Assembly (NCBI GenBank): GCA_963922205.1 | Contig: CAWUHX010000169.1 | Span: 558,001-622,000, forward strand | From: Romanomermis culicivorax | Lineage: Eukaryota > Nematoda > Enoplea > Mermithida > Mermithidae | Direction: 5' to 3' | Length of the DNA: 64,000 bases | Part shown: positions 11,912 to 23,330 of the stretch, in pieces | Layout of the letters: every line of letters starts with the position of its first letter | Numbering within the stretch: position 1 is the stretch's first letter | Made by a program: the position numbers and the translations under genes | The notes under the pieces: generated by a model | Told to the model about the DNA's origin: nothing | Databases searched by the model: none | Seen by the model: only the letters and a program-made list of their open reading frames with translations

Positions 11912-13309
11912 TGTCACGTTTATTGGGGGAGCTGGGGAGGTTTGGGTATCACATCAGGTAGAACTGTGTTTTACCAGTCACATTGATGGTGAACCATATC
12001 AGATTGATCCTATTACAGTGAGTAATAGGCTGTGACTCCTGATGGATACTGGCATTTTCCCCAGGCTCCCTGGATGGTTTGGGGGCCTAACCCAGTGAGT
12101 GGTGGCTATAGGGAGGCCTATAGCTGGTTCTCTCTGGTGTTGTCCTGGGGTCTTACTGTAGGGTAATGGACAACGCCGCCAGGTTATGTGTGACAATACC
12201 GGAGTCCTGCTCAGTGAGAGTGGGGACAGGGTCACCCGTAAAATGACCTAATTTGTTTGACCCGATTATGAACCAGACAGTCCCTTTTGGCCCAAACCTG
12301 AGAGGTGGAAGCCCTACTTATCCCGGGGAAACCTGGGAAACCGACTTAAGAAGGGTTCCCCAAAAAATACCCCACAATAACAATAATCCCCTGAGAAGAC
12401 TCACTTAGTCCTGTTTCTCAAGCGATTGGAGGAAACGGGCAGCAGGTCCCTGGGAACTTTTGGTCTTCTGGCACGAAACGGGGATGCAATCCACATGGGT
12501 CATTGGGCAACGGATGTTGGCAATCGGGAGACGACTCTTGCTTGTTTCTCTGTTAACCGGGGCGGTCGGACACCTGGCACTGATGGGCGGCGGGTACTGT
12601 AAGTAGGAATGGGCGGCGAATACAGCAAAGGACGCAAGTCTATGCAAATTTATTTGAAATAAAGGCGGCGGATGCAGACGAGTGTATAAAAATATGCAAA
12701 TTTTGAAGAGCGGCGGACGCGAAGTTACAACAACTGAATCGGAACTTTGGTGAACCCAAAAGTGAGTGAAAAGTTAAAGAAACATGTCCTTTTAAGGACA
12801 TGTTTGGCTACAGCTGCAGCTTGGGGGGAGTTTCTCGGCATCCAAGCTAACTTCTGCAGCTAAACGCGATGCAGAAGATGCCTATGTGCACATAGACATT
12901 TTTCCGCTCACATGGGTTTAGCATTGGGGCCGACTGCAGTGCCTATGCTAAGCATATGAGCGTCTTTAGCTAAAACTTCTTAGCTAGTCATTTTTGCGTA
13001 ACAAAAACGACGCTAATTTTTTGGTGATAAGAGGTGCATGGAATGCACCAAAAATAGCCATGTGCTCGTGGAGCATGGCTGGCAGAAGTTTATACCTAAA
13101 GGGCCTACTGTAGCCCCCGTGCATAAAGAAATAAAATACAACGAAAACGAAACATAGAAATGCATGAAAATATAAAAACAAACACAAAATGCATGTGTAG
13201 AAAAAAAACAAACGAAACATGAATGAATAATAAACAAAACATGAAGAAAAACAAAATGTTGACATGATTGGGATCACGTGGCATTGGGGAAATTGAGCGG
13301 CAGGTGACA
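11912..13309 (-). repeat. 5' LTR of copy A
   Basis: The boundaries are TG at 11912 and CA at 13308-13309, read on the plus strand; the ends form a short TGTCAC/GTGACA inverted pair. The LTR is about 1398 bp and aligns with copy B's 1459-bp LTRs. It is shorter partly because about 25 bp are missing close to the 11912 end, between two TGTCACG motifs. It shares the internal hairpin AACATGTCC...GGACATGTT near 12785-12805. The partner LTR lies outside the window. Confidence 0.85.
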
Positions 13310-13463
13310 TTATCACACTGCAATATATTGCAGGGATATTTTTCCCAATGCCTTATTGGAAGACTGACCAACTACGGTATGGCCGTGTATCTTTTTCCCT
13401 GTGACATGTCAATCATAACCAAAATTCTCAAATAAGTTATATTTAATATTTTTGGAAGGGAAG
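13310..13463. repeat. Left part of a dispersed repeat interrupted by the hAT element
   Basis: No gene is seen. The stretch GGAAGACTGACCAACTACGGTATGG near 13358 resembles GGGAGGACTGACCAGCATACTGTAGG of the tandem units at 44700-45150. The sequence on the other side of the hAT insertion resembles 45710-46220. The hAT element thus appears to have landed in a member of that repeat family. Confidence 0.45.
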
Positions 13464-15520
13464 GTTATAATTAGAGACCGGAAAAATATGTTCCGCACAT
13501 GTTTTTTTTATTGACGGATTCGGATTCTACATGTTCGAAAACGTAGGTTGCACATGTTTTCCCCTCATTTAGCCCCCCCTTTTCAGCACATGTTTGCACA
13601 TATTTTCGCATTTTTTTCGAATTTGCACATATTTTGCAATTTTGTGATTTTTTGCACATATTTCATTAATTTTCAGAAAATTTACCATTTTATTATGATT
13701 TGTGATGTCTAAAATCGGTGCGTCGAAAATAAGGTCGTTGGCAGAGAGCTATTAGAATGAATGTATAGTCACCGACGGATCTATTCTAAAATGTGAAGCC
13801 TGCGATTCCGTGTTGAAAGTTGATAGTAAACATCAAAAACCGCTGATCGACCAACATATACGTACACAACGGCATCGCGACTGTGTGAAAATTCGCCATT
13901 CAAAGTCATCATCATCATCATCACAATCTTTTTTGAGTAACAGTTTTGCAAAGGCAGCTGAAAACAACAACGCGGCTAAAAAATTTGAGTCTGATTTAAC
14001 AAAAGCTTTGATTCAATCGAACATTCCATTATTCAAAGTTAATTGTGCGCCGTTTCGAAAGTTTTTGGAGGAGTATACGAAGAAAAAAATTCCTGATGAA
14101 AGTTCTTTGAGAAAATCTTACGTCAACCCAGTATATTTGGAAACCATCGACAAAATACGTACGATAATTGGCGACAGTGATATTTGTTTTATTGTTGACG
14201 AAACAACAGACGCAACACAACGCTTTGTTTTCAACGTTTTGGTGATGCCTTTAAATGGTGCTTTTGTAAAGCCAATGTTGATCAAAGTAAATTATTTGCC
14301 AGTAGTTTCCAAATTTTAAGTTTTCATCATAATACTAATTTCTAGATGTACGATTTGGAAAAAACAAACAATTCAACTGTCATGCAATCAATCAACAATG
14401 CTTGTATGTTCTTGTGGCCAAACGGCGTCAAATACGACAAAGTTGTGCTCATTGTGAGCGATCAAGCGGCATACATGAAACTTGCAATATCAAACTTAAA
14501 AGCACTCTATCCAAAATTGCATCACGTTACGTGTTTGGCACATTCTCTTCATCGCGTGTGCGAAGCAGTACGCGATGAATACGACGCCACCAACAACTTT
14601 TTGAGCTGCTTCCGGAAATTGCTCTTAAAGGCTCCAGCACGTGTCCAGCTATACAAAGAAGTTACCGGTACTTACATCACAATTTTTATCGATGTATGCA
14701 TGCATAGTGTAATGTAAACTTTGTATTCTTAAGAGCTGCCTCTACCACCTGATACAATAGTCACCAGGTGGGGAAGTTGGATAACAAGTGCGACTTTTTT
14801 GTGCGAAAATTTCAACAAAATCAAGACGTTTGTGCAACAATTACCCAACGATGGTAAAGCTACGAACGATTGTAAGCGGCTTGTTGACGACGATGTTGTT
14901 AAAGATGAATTGTTCAATTCAGCAACGTACAAATTTTTGGTAACATTTTTAAATTTATGAAAATTTCATTTTAAAGATAGAATTTGTTTCCAATTAATTA
15001 ATTAAATTATTTTCTTTATATTTCTTATAGATGGTGGCAATTGAGAAGTTGGAGAAGAGTGGACTGAAGAAAGAAGAACAGTGGCAAATTTACGACGAAG
15101 TCAAGGCTTTGTTGTACGGATTTGCACGTGAAAAGTTGGATTCCAGTTTGAACAATAACCCTGACGTCGTCAAATTTGTGAAAGAAAAGGATCCGGAATT
15201 TCGGCTGACGACGATGTATGCGCCGCTAGTTTCGGTGGACGTCGAAAGATCGTTTTCACAATATAAGATGTTGTTGAGTGATCGTCGTCGAAATTTCACT
15301 TTCCAGAACATTGAAATGATTAGTGTCGTGAATTACAACAGTTTCCTATTCGAATAAAATGTGTTGTGTTATGGAATAAAGTTTGAACAATAAGTTATTT
15401 TAGCACATATTCTTCCAATATAGCACATATTTTAGCACATATTACGATAATATTTGGCACATATTTTAGCACATATTTCGATAATATTTTGAACATATTA
15501 TTCCGGTCTCTAGTTATAAT
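13464..15520 (+). mobile_element. hAT-superfamily DNA transposon with 8-bp target duplication
   Basis: An imperfect ~22-bp terminal inverted repeat begins TAGAGACCGGAA at 13472 and ends with its complement at 15512. Both ends are flanked by the 8-bp direct repeat GTTATAAT (13464-13471 and 15513-15520), the target-duplication size of hAT elements. Subterminal GCACATATTT motifs recur in direct orientation near both ends (about 13490-13665 and 15402-15475). The interior encodes a hAT transposase. A related sequence lacking the insertion is seen near 45715. Confidence 0.9.
13705..15357 (+). pseudogene. hAT transposase gene with three introns and one premature stop
   Basis: Four exons join in frame: to 14286, 14346-14667, 14734-14939 and 15031-15357. 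The introns of 59, 66 and 91 bp all begin GT and end AG. The product has a BED-type zinc finger (CEAC...QHIRTQRH), a DETTDA box, the HVTCLAHSLHR box, LTRWG-like TRWGSW after the second intron, and the C-terminal hAT dimerisation motif around VSVDVERSFSQYK. An ATG at 13705 is in frame with the zinc finger, but TAG at 13753-13755 interrupts it. Translation could start only downstream, at 13810 or later, which would lose part of the finger. The element therefore looks recently inactivated, unless an upstream exon supplies another start. Confidence 0.85.
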
Positions 15521-16140
15521 TTAACTTTTTGGGATTGTTTCAAACAGAAGCAGAAAAATGTAAATCAACTTTATTACATGTTAGGTGCTTTTGATTCGAG
15601 TGTCAACTGACGTGCTGATTGATCACTGAAAGATTTAAGTTGAATACTTCTCACCAGGTGTGACAGTTTCACAAACACAATAACACTCAAACATATGATA
15701 ACATAAAATGCATTAGGTTACGTAATGAAAACGGCTCAATTGTCGTGATATTTTTTGACAAAAAGTTTAGCAGTACAAGGAAAGTTTTATACCATCCTTT
15801 CGCCAAGATACCTTCCTTATCTTCCTCTAAAGTTTGATAACTGGACGAATAATAAATTCAAAGAACGAGAATAAAATCAAAAAGATTGGTACAACCATCG
15901 TCCAGCTATGTAGGAATAGTGATAACTCCTCTTTATGAAAAGGTTCCGAGTTTTACCCAAGCTAAAAATGAAATTCAAAATGAGAGTTGTCAGGAAGTAT
16001 TGAGCTTTCGCAGGTTCTACAAGCTTTTTATTTGAATAGCCAAAGCTCTGATAATTATTTATTGTATGTGAAACAAATTATTCCAATTTCACAGTTCTAA
16101 TATTGCAAATGTTATTGTCTTTTACGGATTATTTGTGCCA
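15521..16140. repeat. Dispersed repeat, right part (paralogue at 45710-46220)
   Basis: The stretch beginning CTTTTTGGGATTGTTTCAAAC matches 45725 onward (CTTTTTGGGATTGTTGCAAAC), and the similarity continues for about 500 bp with substitutions and small indels. No long frame is conserved. This is non-coding repeat DNA of unknown class. Confidence 0.7.
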
Positions 16141-16150
16141 TGAACACTAT

Positions 16151-16400
16151 GAAATATGATTTGAATATTTTGTGATATTTTTGTGTATGAAATGTGATTT
16201 GAATATTTTGTGATATTTTTTGTGTATGAAATTTGATTTGAATTTTTTGTGATATTATTGTGTATGAAATGTGATTTGAATATTTTGTGATATTTTTGTG
16301 TATGAAATGTGATCTGAAAATTTTGTGTTATTTTTGTGTATGAAATGTGATTTGAATATTCTGTGATATTTTTGTGTATAAAATGTGATCTGAATATTTT
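16151..16400. repeat. Tandem repeat, ~39-bp unit, about 6 copies
   Basis: The phrase GAAATGTGATTTGAATATTT followed by TGTGATATTTTTGTGTAT recurs about every 39 bp from 16151 to 16400, with a few substitutions. It directly precedes the AATAAAG array. Confidence 0.85.
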
Positions 16401-16425
16401 TCTGAATGATTTGAAATAAAGAATG

Positions 16426-17224
16426 AAGAATGAAGAATCTAGAATAAGAAATAAAGAAATAAGAATAAAGAATTAAGAATAAAGAATAAAGAATTAAGAA
16501 CGAAGAATAAAGAATAAAGAATAAAGAATAAAGAATAAAGAATAGAGAATAAAGAATAAAGAATAAAGAATAAAGAATAGAGAATAAAGAATAAAGAATT
16601 AAGAATAAAGAATTAAGAACGAAGAATAAAGAATAAAGAATAAAGAATAAAGAATAAAGAATAAAGAATAAAGAATAAAGAATAAAGAATAAAGAATAAA
16701 GAATAAAGAATAAAGAATAAAGAATAAAGAATAAAGAGTAAAGAATAAAGAATAAAGAATAAAGAATAAAGAATAAAAAATAAAGAATAAAGAATAAAGA
16801 ATAAAGAATAAAGAATAAAGAATAAAGAATAAAGAATAAAGAATAAAGAATAAAGAATAAAGAATAAAGAATAAAGAATAAAGAATAAAGAATGAAAAAT
16901 AAAAAATAAAGAATAAAGAATAAAGAATAACGAATAAAGAATAAAGAATAAAGAATAAAGAATAAAGAATAAAGAATAAAGAATAAAGAATAAAGAATAA
17001 AGAATAAAGAATAAAGAATAAAGAATAAAGAATAAAGAATAAAGAATAAAGAATAAAGAATAAAGAATAAAGAATAAAGAATAAAGAATAAAGAATAGAG
17101 AATGAAGAATAAAGAATAAAGAATAAAGAATAAAGAATAAAGAATAAAGAATAAAGAATAAAGAATAAAGAATAAAGAATAAAGAATAAAGAATAAAGTA
17201 TCAGGAATAAAGAATTAATAAAAA
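16426..17224. repeat. (AATAAAG)n simple repeat, ~0.8 kb
   Basis: A near-perfect 7-bp unit AATAAAG is repeated for about 800 bp, with scattered variants (AATTAAG, AATAGAG, AACGAAG) that are concentrated near the edges. Confidence 0.98.
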
Positions 17225-17608
17225 AGAAAAAGAATCAGTCATACGGCTACTTAGCCCCATGGGCCAACACGAAAACTATCTCGATGATTTGGGTGATCGA
17301 GATAACACAAAATGGGAGTATTCATTTTCAAAGTTTGATGCATCCATTTGTATTCCAACAGTTGGTAAGAGTCTTTTTGTTATGGCCTAAGGGTTTTGAT
17401 AGGAAATCAATCTTGCTTTCATAATATTTTATTTTGGTCTATCACCAAACTAAAGTCGGGCGAATTTGTGAATATAACACATCAGCATATTATGGAGGTA
17501 AATAAGTATCAATTAAATCATGCCCGATAACTGACACTAAAAATTTATGTTTTGCTGTGCCTGATCAACAAGGCCAGTCCACTTTCATCTGACCCAAACC
17601 TATGTGTC
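17225..17608. other. Unannotated AT-rich spacer
   Basis: I see no coding frame with recognisable features, no RNA gene and no clear repeat boundary between the satellite and the solo LTR. Confidence 0.5.
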
Positions 17609-17612
17609 GAGG

Positions 17613-18126
17613 TGTTAGGCTGCTGTCGGAGAGAGATGATGTAACTGGCCTTTGGGTTTAGACAAAGGAAGTTGCAAGAGTTCTGACCACAGGCTAACAA
17701 AAACAATAGACTAAAAACTCTCTCAGACGTTTCACCAGATACTTGCCAGAACTTTCATCAAACCTCAGGCAGAACACCTTGGCACGTACCTCAGGAGATC
17801 CTACCCAAGTCTCCAATCCTAAACTTAGAGGAGCCTCCACTACGCTCACAAAACAAAACTATTACCAGCTCAATCTGTATTGGGTGACGATGGGCGACGC
17901 CAAAAGAAAATAACAATAATAAAAAATACTATAATCAAAGGCGATGGCGGCGACGCTCCAGGAAACCATAATATTTTTAACACTGATAAACAAACATAAA
18001 AACGCGAAATAGTGGCCGCATCTTTCTATGCAAATATTCTTTTTCTTTTCGATACTTTTCGCCGCATCCAACCACCTGCGCACTGACGCTGGAAGCTGAA
18101 CACGTGCACCTGAGGCAACCCCAACA
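17613..18126. repeat. Solo LTR candidate, 514 bp, with 4-bp target duplication
   Basis: The unit starts TGTTAGG and ends CCAACA, so its termini form a TGTT/AACA pair. It is flanked by GAGG on both sides (17609-17612 and 18127-18130). A related ~510-bp copy lies at 41362-41871 with the same ends. Neither has internal retroelement sequence next to it, so both look like solo LTRs of a third LTR family. Orientation is not determined. Confidence 0.65.
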
Positions 18127-18163
18127 GAGGGAGTTTACTCCAAATGTTGACTGCTCTGCTCTT

Positions 18164-19299
18164 GGGCTGGTTTCTCGAAGCTGACGAAAATTTTGTCAGC
18201 ACGATAAGTTTATTGGCAAAATTCTTCAACTCATTGGCGAGATTTTGCGAACCTAATTTTTTTGGTTTCTAGGAGCTTTCGAACGTTTTTTAATTTGTTG
18301 ACGAAATCCCCTCGAAATTTTTGTCAATATACTTAGGTTCCTTGACGAATTGATATTTGTGATATCCATTAACATAGAGGCTTCCAGTTTTGCTGGTTTG
18401 TCAAAGTGGTAACTGTATTTTTAATTTATTGCTTTTTCGTCTGTTTGTCGTTTTGCCTGGGTTGTGCATCGCGTCCAATAAGAAATATCATCAGGAGTCA
18501 GCTTTAATTCGTGAAAATGAAATGTAAAATTTTTAGCGAGTCTTAAGAAACTAATTTGATGCCAACTTCAAAATTCACTTCAGTCGCTGGGCTACTAAGT
18601 TTCTTTGTCGGATTTCCTGAATAAATAATTAGAAATAAAGAAATAAAAATAAATTAAAAATAAAAATAAATAATGAATAAAATAAAAAATATTAAACAAT
18701 TATGGAAAAAAATGAAAAATCAAAAGACATAGAAAGAAAAAATAATAAAAAAACAAAACGTGTCCTAATCTAAATTATTTGAAAAAATAAGTGAAAAATC
18801 TCTAAAAATTCTGTGCTATCGGAAAATATTGAAATTTTCGTCCTCATTAAAATTTTCATCCATTATCCCGCGCACAATATATGCTGCCATTCTAAAATTT
18901 ACATACAAAAAGTTAGAAAATTGGCGAAACAAATCAAAAGATTGGAACGTAGAATTTCGATAACTAAAGATTTTTGTTTAATTTTTGTCCTATTCTTTGT
19001 AAAATAAAAACCCCCGCTTGTTATGAACATTTTGAGAATTTCCAACCTACCCAGTTTATTTTTAATCAATGAGTTAGGATTTTCGACAGAAAAATAGTTA
19101 CGGAGCTCTGAAAACTCAAGGGTATATTTCATCAAGAAAATTAGAAAATGGAATGAACATTTCGTCAGCGAATTTTCGACAACAAAATTTTCTTCGGGAA
19201 CCCTAAAAAAATGTTTCGTCAAAAAAGTTCCAAAAATTTCATTAATGAATTGCCAATTTTGCCGACGAATTAAGTCAGCGAGCTTTGAAAAACCGGCCC
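18164..19299. mobile_element. Foldback (MITE-like) element with GGGCYGGTTTYTC ends
   Basis: The left end (GGGCTGGTTTCTCGAAGCTG) is matched in inverted orientation by the right end near 19270-19299. The inverted similarity continues inward for roughly 200 bp through sequence rich in TTCGTCA-like words. The middle is AT-rich and non-coding. The minus-strand frame at 18899-19447 extends past the element's right end and has no recognisable domain. No convincing target duplication was found. Confidence 0.6.
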
Positions 19300-19450
19300 C
19301 TGTCACTAAATGGGAATTCTCAATGTCAGTTCCAGGTATGTTTATTTCAAGTTTCAAGGTGTTTCGTAATCTGGTGGCTGACTGCATGATGGTGCCGAAA
19401 TATTCCAAATTCAAATCAGCTTCTGCAAGAAAAATGTTATGCATCATAAC

Positions 19451-20620
19451 GGCAACGTCTCCCTAGACCCACTGTCTCACCAGGCCCACCGGCTCAGTAA
19501 ACCCAATGTCTCATTAGGCCCACCGAAAGGGTGTCATTAATCCCACCGGAATTCTCAGTAGACCCACTGCGCCGATCAGAGGTGTCTCACTAGACCCACT
19601 ATTAAATTTGTTGCATTATTCCCACTGTCTCACATGGCCCACTAGTATAAAATTCGAGTAATGCGCAATATTTTTCAATCAGGTGAAATATTATATAAAT
19701 ACAAAGGAACATGACCGTTTCAGCATTATATAACAATCAACGAGTTAAGCATTATGAAACAAGCGAGCAAATATGCAAATCAGGTCTTTGTCAGGAATCT
19801 AAAAAAAGATTTCCAAAAAAACTTAGCGTCTCATGTCCAAAAATGGCATAATACGTGGTATGACAAAGATGTTCGTAGTACTGTTTAGTTTTGGATGTAG
19901 TATTATTTGTTATTTGTCAGCTTCAAACTTTCATTTAGTTCTGTGAAGGCAGCTAGAAGAGAATAATGATGCTTGGTAGTAGTTGTAGTTCATCGTTTTC
20001 TGAGACATTCGATGAGGAAGTAAAAATTAAAGGTGAAAAATGCTTAAAAAATTTTAAAATGTGACTTTTGCGAATTTTTACTTTTTTCATTGCCCCATTC
20101 ACTGCCGAACATTGCTTAACTTAATTAAGCACCTTAAACACCATAAAATGTAAGGTTGAGACCGTCAAATTTGATCCAAAGGGTGAACAATTCCTAAAAC
20201 TGGACATGTTTTGTTTTTTATCAATAAAACATACAATATTTGCACTTCTGTAATGCAAAATACATCATTCAACACAGAATGGAATTCCCTACAAGATGGT
20301 GGTAACAAATGTTCGTGATCATGTGTGGAATTTGGTTTTTGGAGCGAGCAGATCACTTCGCCACACCCTGTCGTTATGTCATTTTTTCGCCAAGATTGAA
20401 AAATATTGTGCATTACTCGAATTTTACTAGTGGGCCATGTGAGACAGTGGGAATAACGCAACAAATTTAATAGTGGGTCTAGTGATACACCTCTGATCGA
20501 CGCAGTGGGTCTACTGAGAATTCCGGTGGGATTAATGACACACTTTCGGTGGGCCTAGTGAGACATTGGGTTTACTGAACTGGTGGGCCTAGTGGGACAG
20601 TGGGTCTAGCGTGGCACAAT
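19451..20620. mobile_element. Foldback element with ~220-bp inverted repeats
   Basis: The left arm 19451-19680 and right arm 20394-20611 are inverted copies. They carry serial CCCACT/GGCCCACC words (left) and their complements (right) and end inside with CAATATTTTTCAATC. A 9-bp direct repeat CATCATAAC lies just outside both ends (19442-19450 and 20621-20629) and may be the target duplication. The 0.7-kb middle has no recognisable gene. Confidence 0.75.
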
Positions 20621-20739
20621 CATCATAACAATATCAATCATGGATCTCCTTTTTTTAATTATTTGTATGTGTATATATTTTAACCTCATCTGCAAAAATA
20701 TGCAATTTGATATTTATTATACCACTCGATAACTGACAA

Positions 20740-21115
20740 ATGTTATTTATGTAGAGTACCTATGAATAAAATAGGTCCTATAACCCTTCCTTGAGGTATA
20801 TCACTCAAAACATTAGCATTTCAGAATAAATATTCATTATTCTAACTGTCTGCTGCCTTCTAAAAAGAAAATATTCTATCCAACTGAGCAGGTTTCCTGT
20901 GATTCTATAATTAGGTAATTTAAGTAATAATTTTGGATGTGAAACTGTGTCAAATGCTTTAGGAAAATCTACCATATCGGTATTCTGTTATCTATATTAT
21001 ATATATCCAACAGTAGATAAGTCTCACATGATCTATGAGGCAAAAAATTGAATTGATTTTGAGACAAACATTTATTTACCATTTGAGACACAATTTCTGA
21101 GAGGATTCAACTTAG
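20740..21115 (-). pseudogene. LINE (non-LTR) reverse transcriptase fragment, 3' part
   Basis: On the minus strand the interrupted frames read, in order, ILSEIVSQM, QFNFLPHRSCET, KAFDTVSH, LLSWIEYFLFRRQQTV and DIPQGRVIGPILF. These match the order and spacing of motifs in non-LTR retrotransposon RTs (QxGFR..S, AFDTVxH, GVPQGSVLGP). Frameshifts and stops show that it is dead. The RT catalytic YADD-containing part is not preserved beyond 20740. Confidence 0.75.
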
Positions 21116-23085
21116 TTGTGATAAGTAAAAAATTAACTCTACCTGAAAATCATATATTTTATGTAACTTGATGCACTAAGAACGAAAATGATATTCATTT
21201 TGTCTGAAAATCAAAACTCGAATAGCTACAGTAAGACGAAAGTTAAAAATTTTCGATTTTTTCAATTTTTGACATCCATTTCTTTCAACTTTTGCAGGTT
21301 TAGGTCAGTCAGACATTGCGTTCTGAAAATTTACCCAATATTAGACCAACGGATGAGCCGCCATTTATTACAGGATTCATCAGTGTGAAGCGCATATTAG
21401 AAATACAGTGGTGCTTGAAACATCAATTTCTGAAAAGGAAAATTCTCATTTTTCACAAAAATCATTATATCTACTGCTAAAGCTTAGAAGCACGCAAAAA
21501 TTCTCTATACAATAGATAGTTTACGATGTCTTCCACCTGCTGACAAAAAATCACAAAAATTCATATACTGCTAGAGGGCCGCACAATGTGCAGTTTGAAC
21601 ACTGTGTTATAACTGCATTTTCTGGTATTATCAACAAAGACAAGTTTTGTATGCTGAATATTCAGATAATTTCCAAATTTTACAAAAAATAAAATTCGCA
21701 AGGCTACAGTATCCTAAAGTTTGGAATTTTATCATTTCTTAGCATTTTTCTCCCTATTTATGAGACTTGAGGTTTATTGGCCTAGCCATGGAGTAACTTT
21801 ATTATTTATCATCGATTTGATACATAATACAATGATGTATAGGGCGCTGTGGAAATATATTCTGAATTATGCATTTTACACTTTTTAGGCAGTTTTAAAA
21901 TGTCAAAAATGAGATAGTAAAAATGATGAAAAGGCAGGCATTTTCCACAAAAATATGTACTGCTAGCCAAGAGCACCGAAAATTTCCCTATACAGTGAAT
22001 ATATTACGATGTCTCCTAGTTGCCTACAAAAACTCACCAAAGTTCGTGTACTGCTAGGATGATTAATCTACAAAAACCTACATTTTTATTTTCGATTCTT
22101 GATCAATAAAAGTGGCTTCAATCGAAAATTTATCTATTTTTCGATAATGAAAAACTCATGCATGTGAAACTCAATCAATGAACACCTTTTTTCTCTTCTG
22201 TAGGAAGACTGGTGTTTGCCAACTTGAGTCTTACATCAATGTGTACTCATATCATTTCCAAGACTGGGCATCATTTAAAGGTATCTGTCTTACAAGATTC
22301 GATATAACAGTACATTAAATTCTTTAGATTATCAGGTCATACTAAATTCTTTCTTTAAAGTAAGCGTAGCATCCTTTTTCTACTGACAGAGTAGTTAGTT
22401 ATCTGTTGTTTATCTTTTTCCCATTTCAATTCACCCCTTATCACTTTGTCTTCACATGGCCTGATGATGCCCAATGATCTGCTCAAGAAGGTGTTTCCAC
22501 CAACCTTTACCCAAAGTTCATTCGAATATCCTCTCAAAGTAACGAAGATTCAACTGCCATGAATAAGCTCCTACTACAACTTCGATTTTTATATTGACCA
22601 TAGCCTGCTTTTTCACCATATTTACCTTCTCATTTTAGACATTTTAAAACTCATTGAAAAGTGTAAAATGCAAAATTCAGAAAAAATTTTCATACCACAT
22701 TATAGATCATTGTATTATATATATTAAATCAATGGTAAATAATAAAGTTACTTCCGGGCTAGGCCAATGAATCTCAAGTCTACTCAATAGACAAAAAATG
22801 CTAAAAAATGATAAAATTCAAAACTCTGAAATACTGTAGCCCTGCAAATTCTAATTTTTGTGCAATCTGGGAATTATTTAAATACTCAGCATACAAAACT
22901 TGTCTTAATATCTCACTTTTGAAGTTTTTCAAGCTGTAATAATTCCACACTGGAGGTTGGAAGTAGTGTTCAAACTCCAGCTTGTGTCACCCTCTAGCAG
23001 AACATGAATTTCCGTAATTTTTTGTCAACAGGTAGAAGACATGGTAAACTATCTATTTTATAGAGAAGTTTTTAAAAGGTGATAA
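21095..23085. mobile_element. Foldback element inside the LINE remnant
   Basis: Sequence at about 21495-21905 is matched in inverted orientation at about 22632-23078. Shared landmarks include GATAGTTTACGATGTC/GACATGGTAAACTATC and ACTTTATTATTTATCAT/ATGGTAAATAATAAAGT. The segment 21455-21570 is also partly repeated in direct orientation at 21945-22060. The outer left piece (21095-21345) recurs inverted at 62310-62580. No coding potential is recognised in the ~0.7-kb centre. The exact ends are uncertain. Confidence 0.65.
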
Positions 23086-23089
23086 CTAA

Positions 23090-23330
23090 TAGACCATCCA
23101 GACCGACTGATTCAGTACTTTTGAAGAATCATATCTCTATTGAAATGCCACTAATTTTAGCAGCAGTAGGTTGAAATATACATCCTTGGGCATAGTATTA
23201 TTATCTACTGTAAAAACTGAAGAAAAGAAACTATTGAAAATTCTTATCATATCTTCTAATATGGACCTGACGCTCAACTTTAGACGTGGCGTGTTGACTT
23301 TGTTCTGTAAGCTGAATAGTTCTTGCCTGA
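23090..23330 (-). pseudogene. LINE reverse transcriptase fragment, 5' part
   Basis: Minus-strand frames include IRIFNSFFSSVFTVDNN and, after a shift, a KS.S.GLDG-like stretch. These are the motifs that precede the RT palm in non-LTR elements. Together with 20740-21115 they appear to be one LINE copy split by the foldback element. Confidence 0.6.

Larger units (their letters stand above)
1..13309 (-). mobile_element. Ty3/Gypsy-like giant LTR retrotransposon, copy A (degenerate, left end outside window)
   Basis: Read on the minus strand, this copy runs from a right-hand (5') LTR at 11912-13309 through a 3.7-kb leader, Gag, a glycoprotein-like module, a retropepsin, RT, RNase H and integrase, and leaves the window inside the integrase C-terminal part. 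It is collinear with copy B (24585-40812) over most of its length. Compared with copy B it has many lesions: nonsense codons (several CGA to TGA), single-base indels, a 42-bp in-frame deletion in RNase H, and a ~570-bp deletion that removes a second protease domain. It is therefore an older, inactive copy. The 3' LTR and target duplication cannot be seen. Confidence 0.9.

Noticed and set aside
12984-13371. Phe/Cys/Leu-rich minus-strand frames in the LTRs (also 25715-26037 and 40484-40806)
   Set aside because: They read through a T-rich LTR segment. No start context or conservation beyond nucleotide identity supports a membrane protein.
18899-19447. 182-codon minus-strand frame with no recognised domain
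   Set aside because: It runs across the right arm and end of a foldback element into the next repeat, so it is very unlikely to be a gene.
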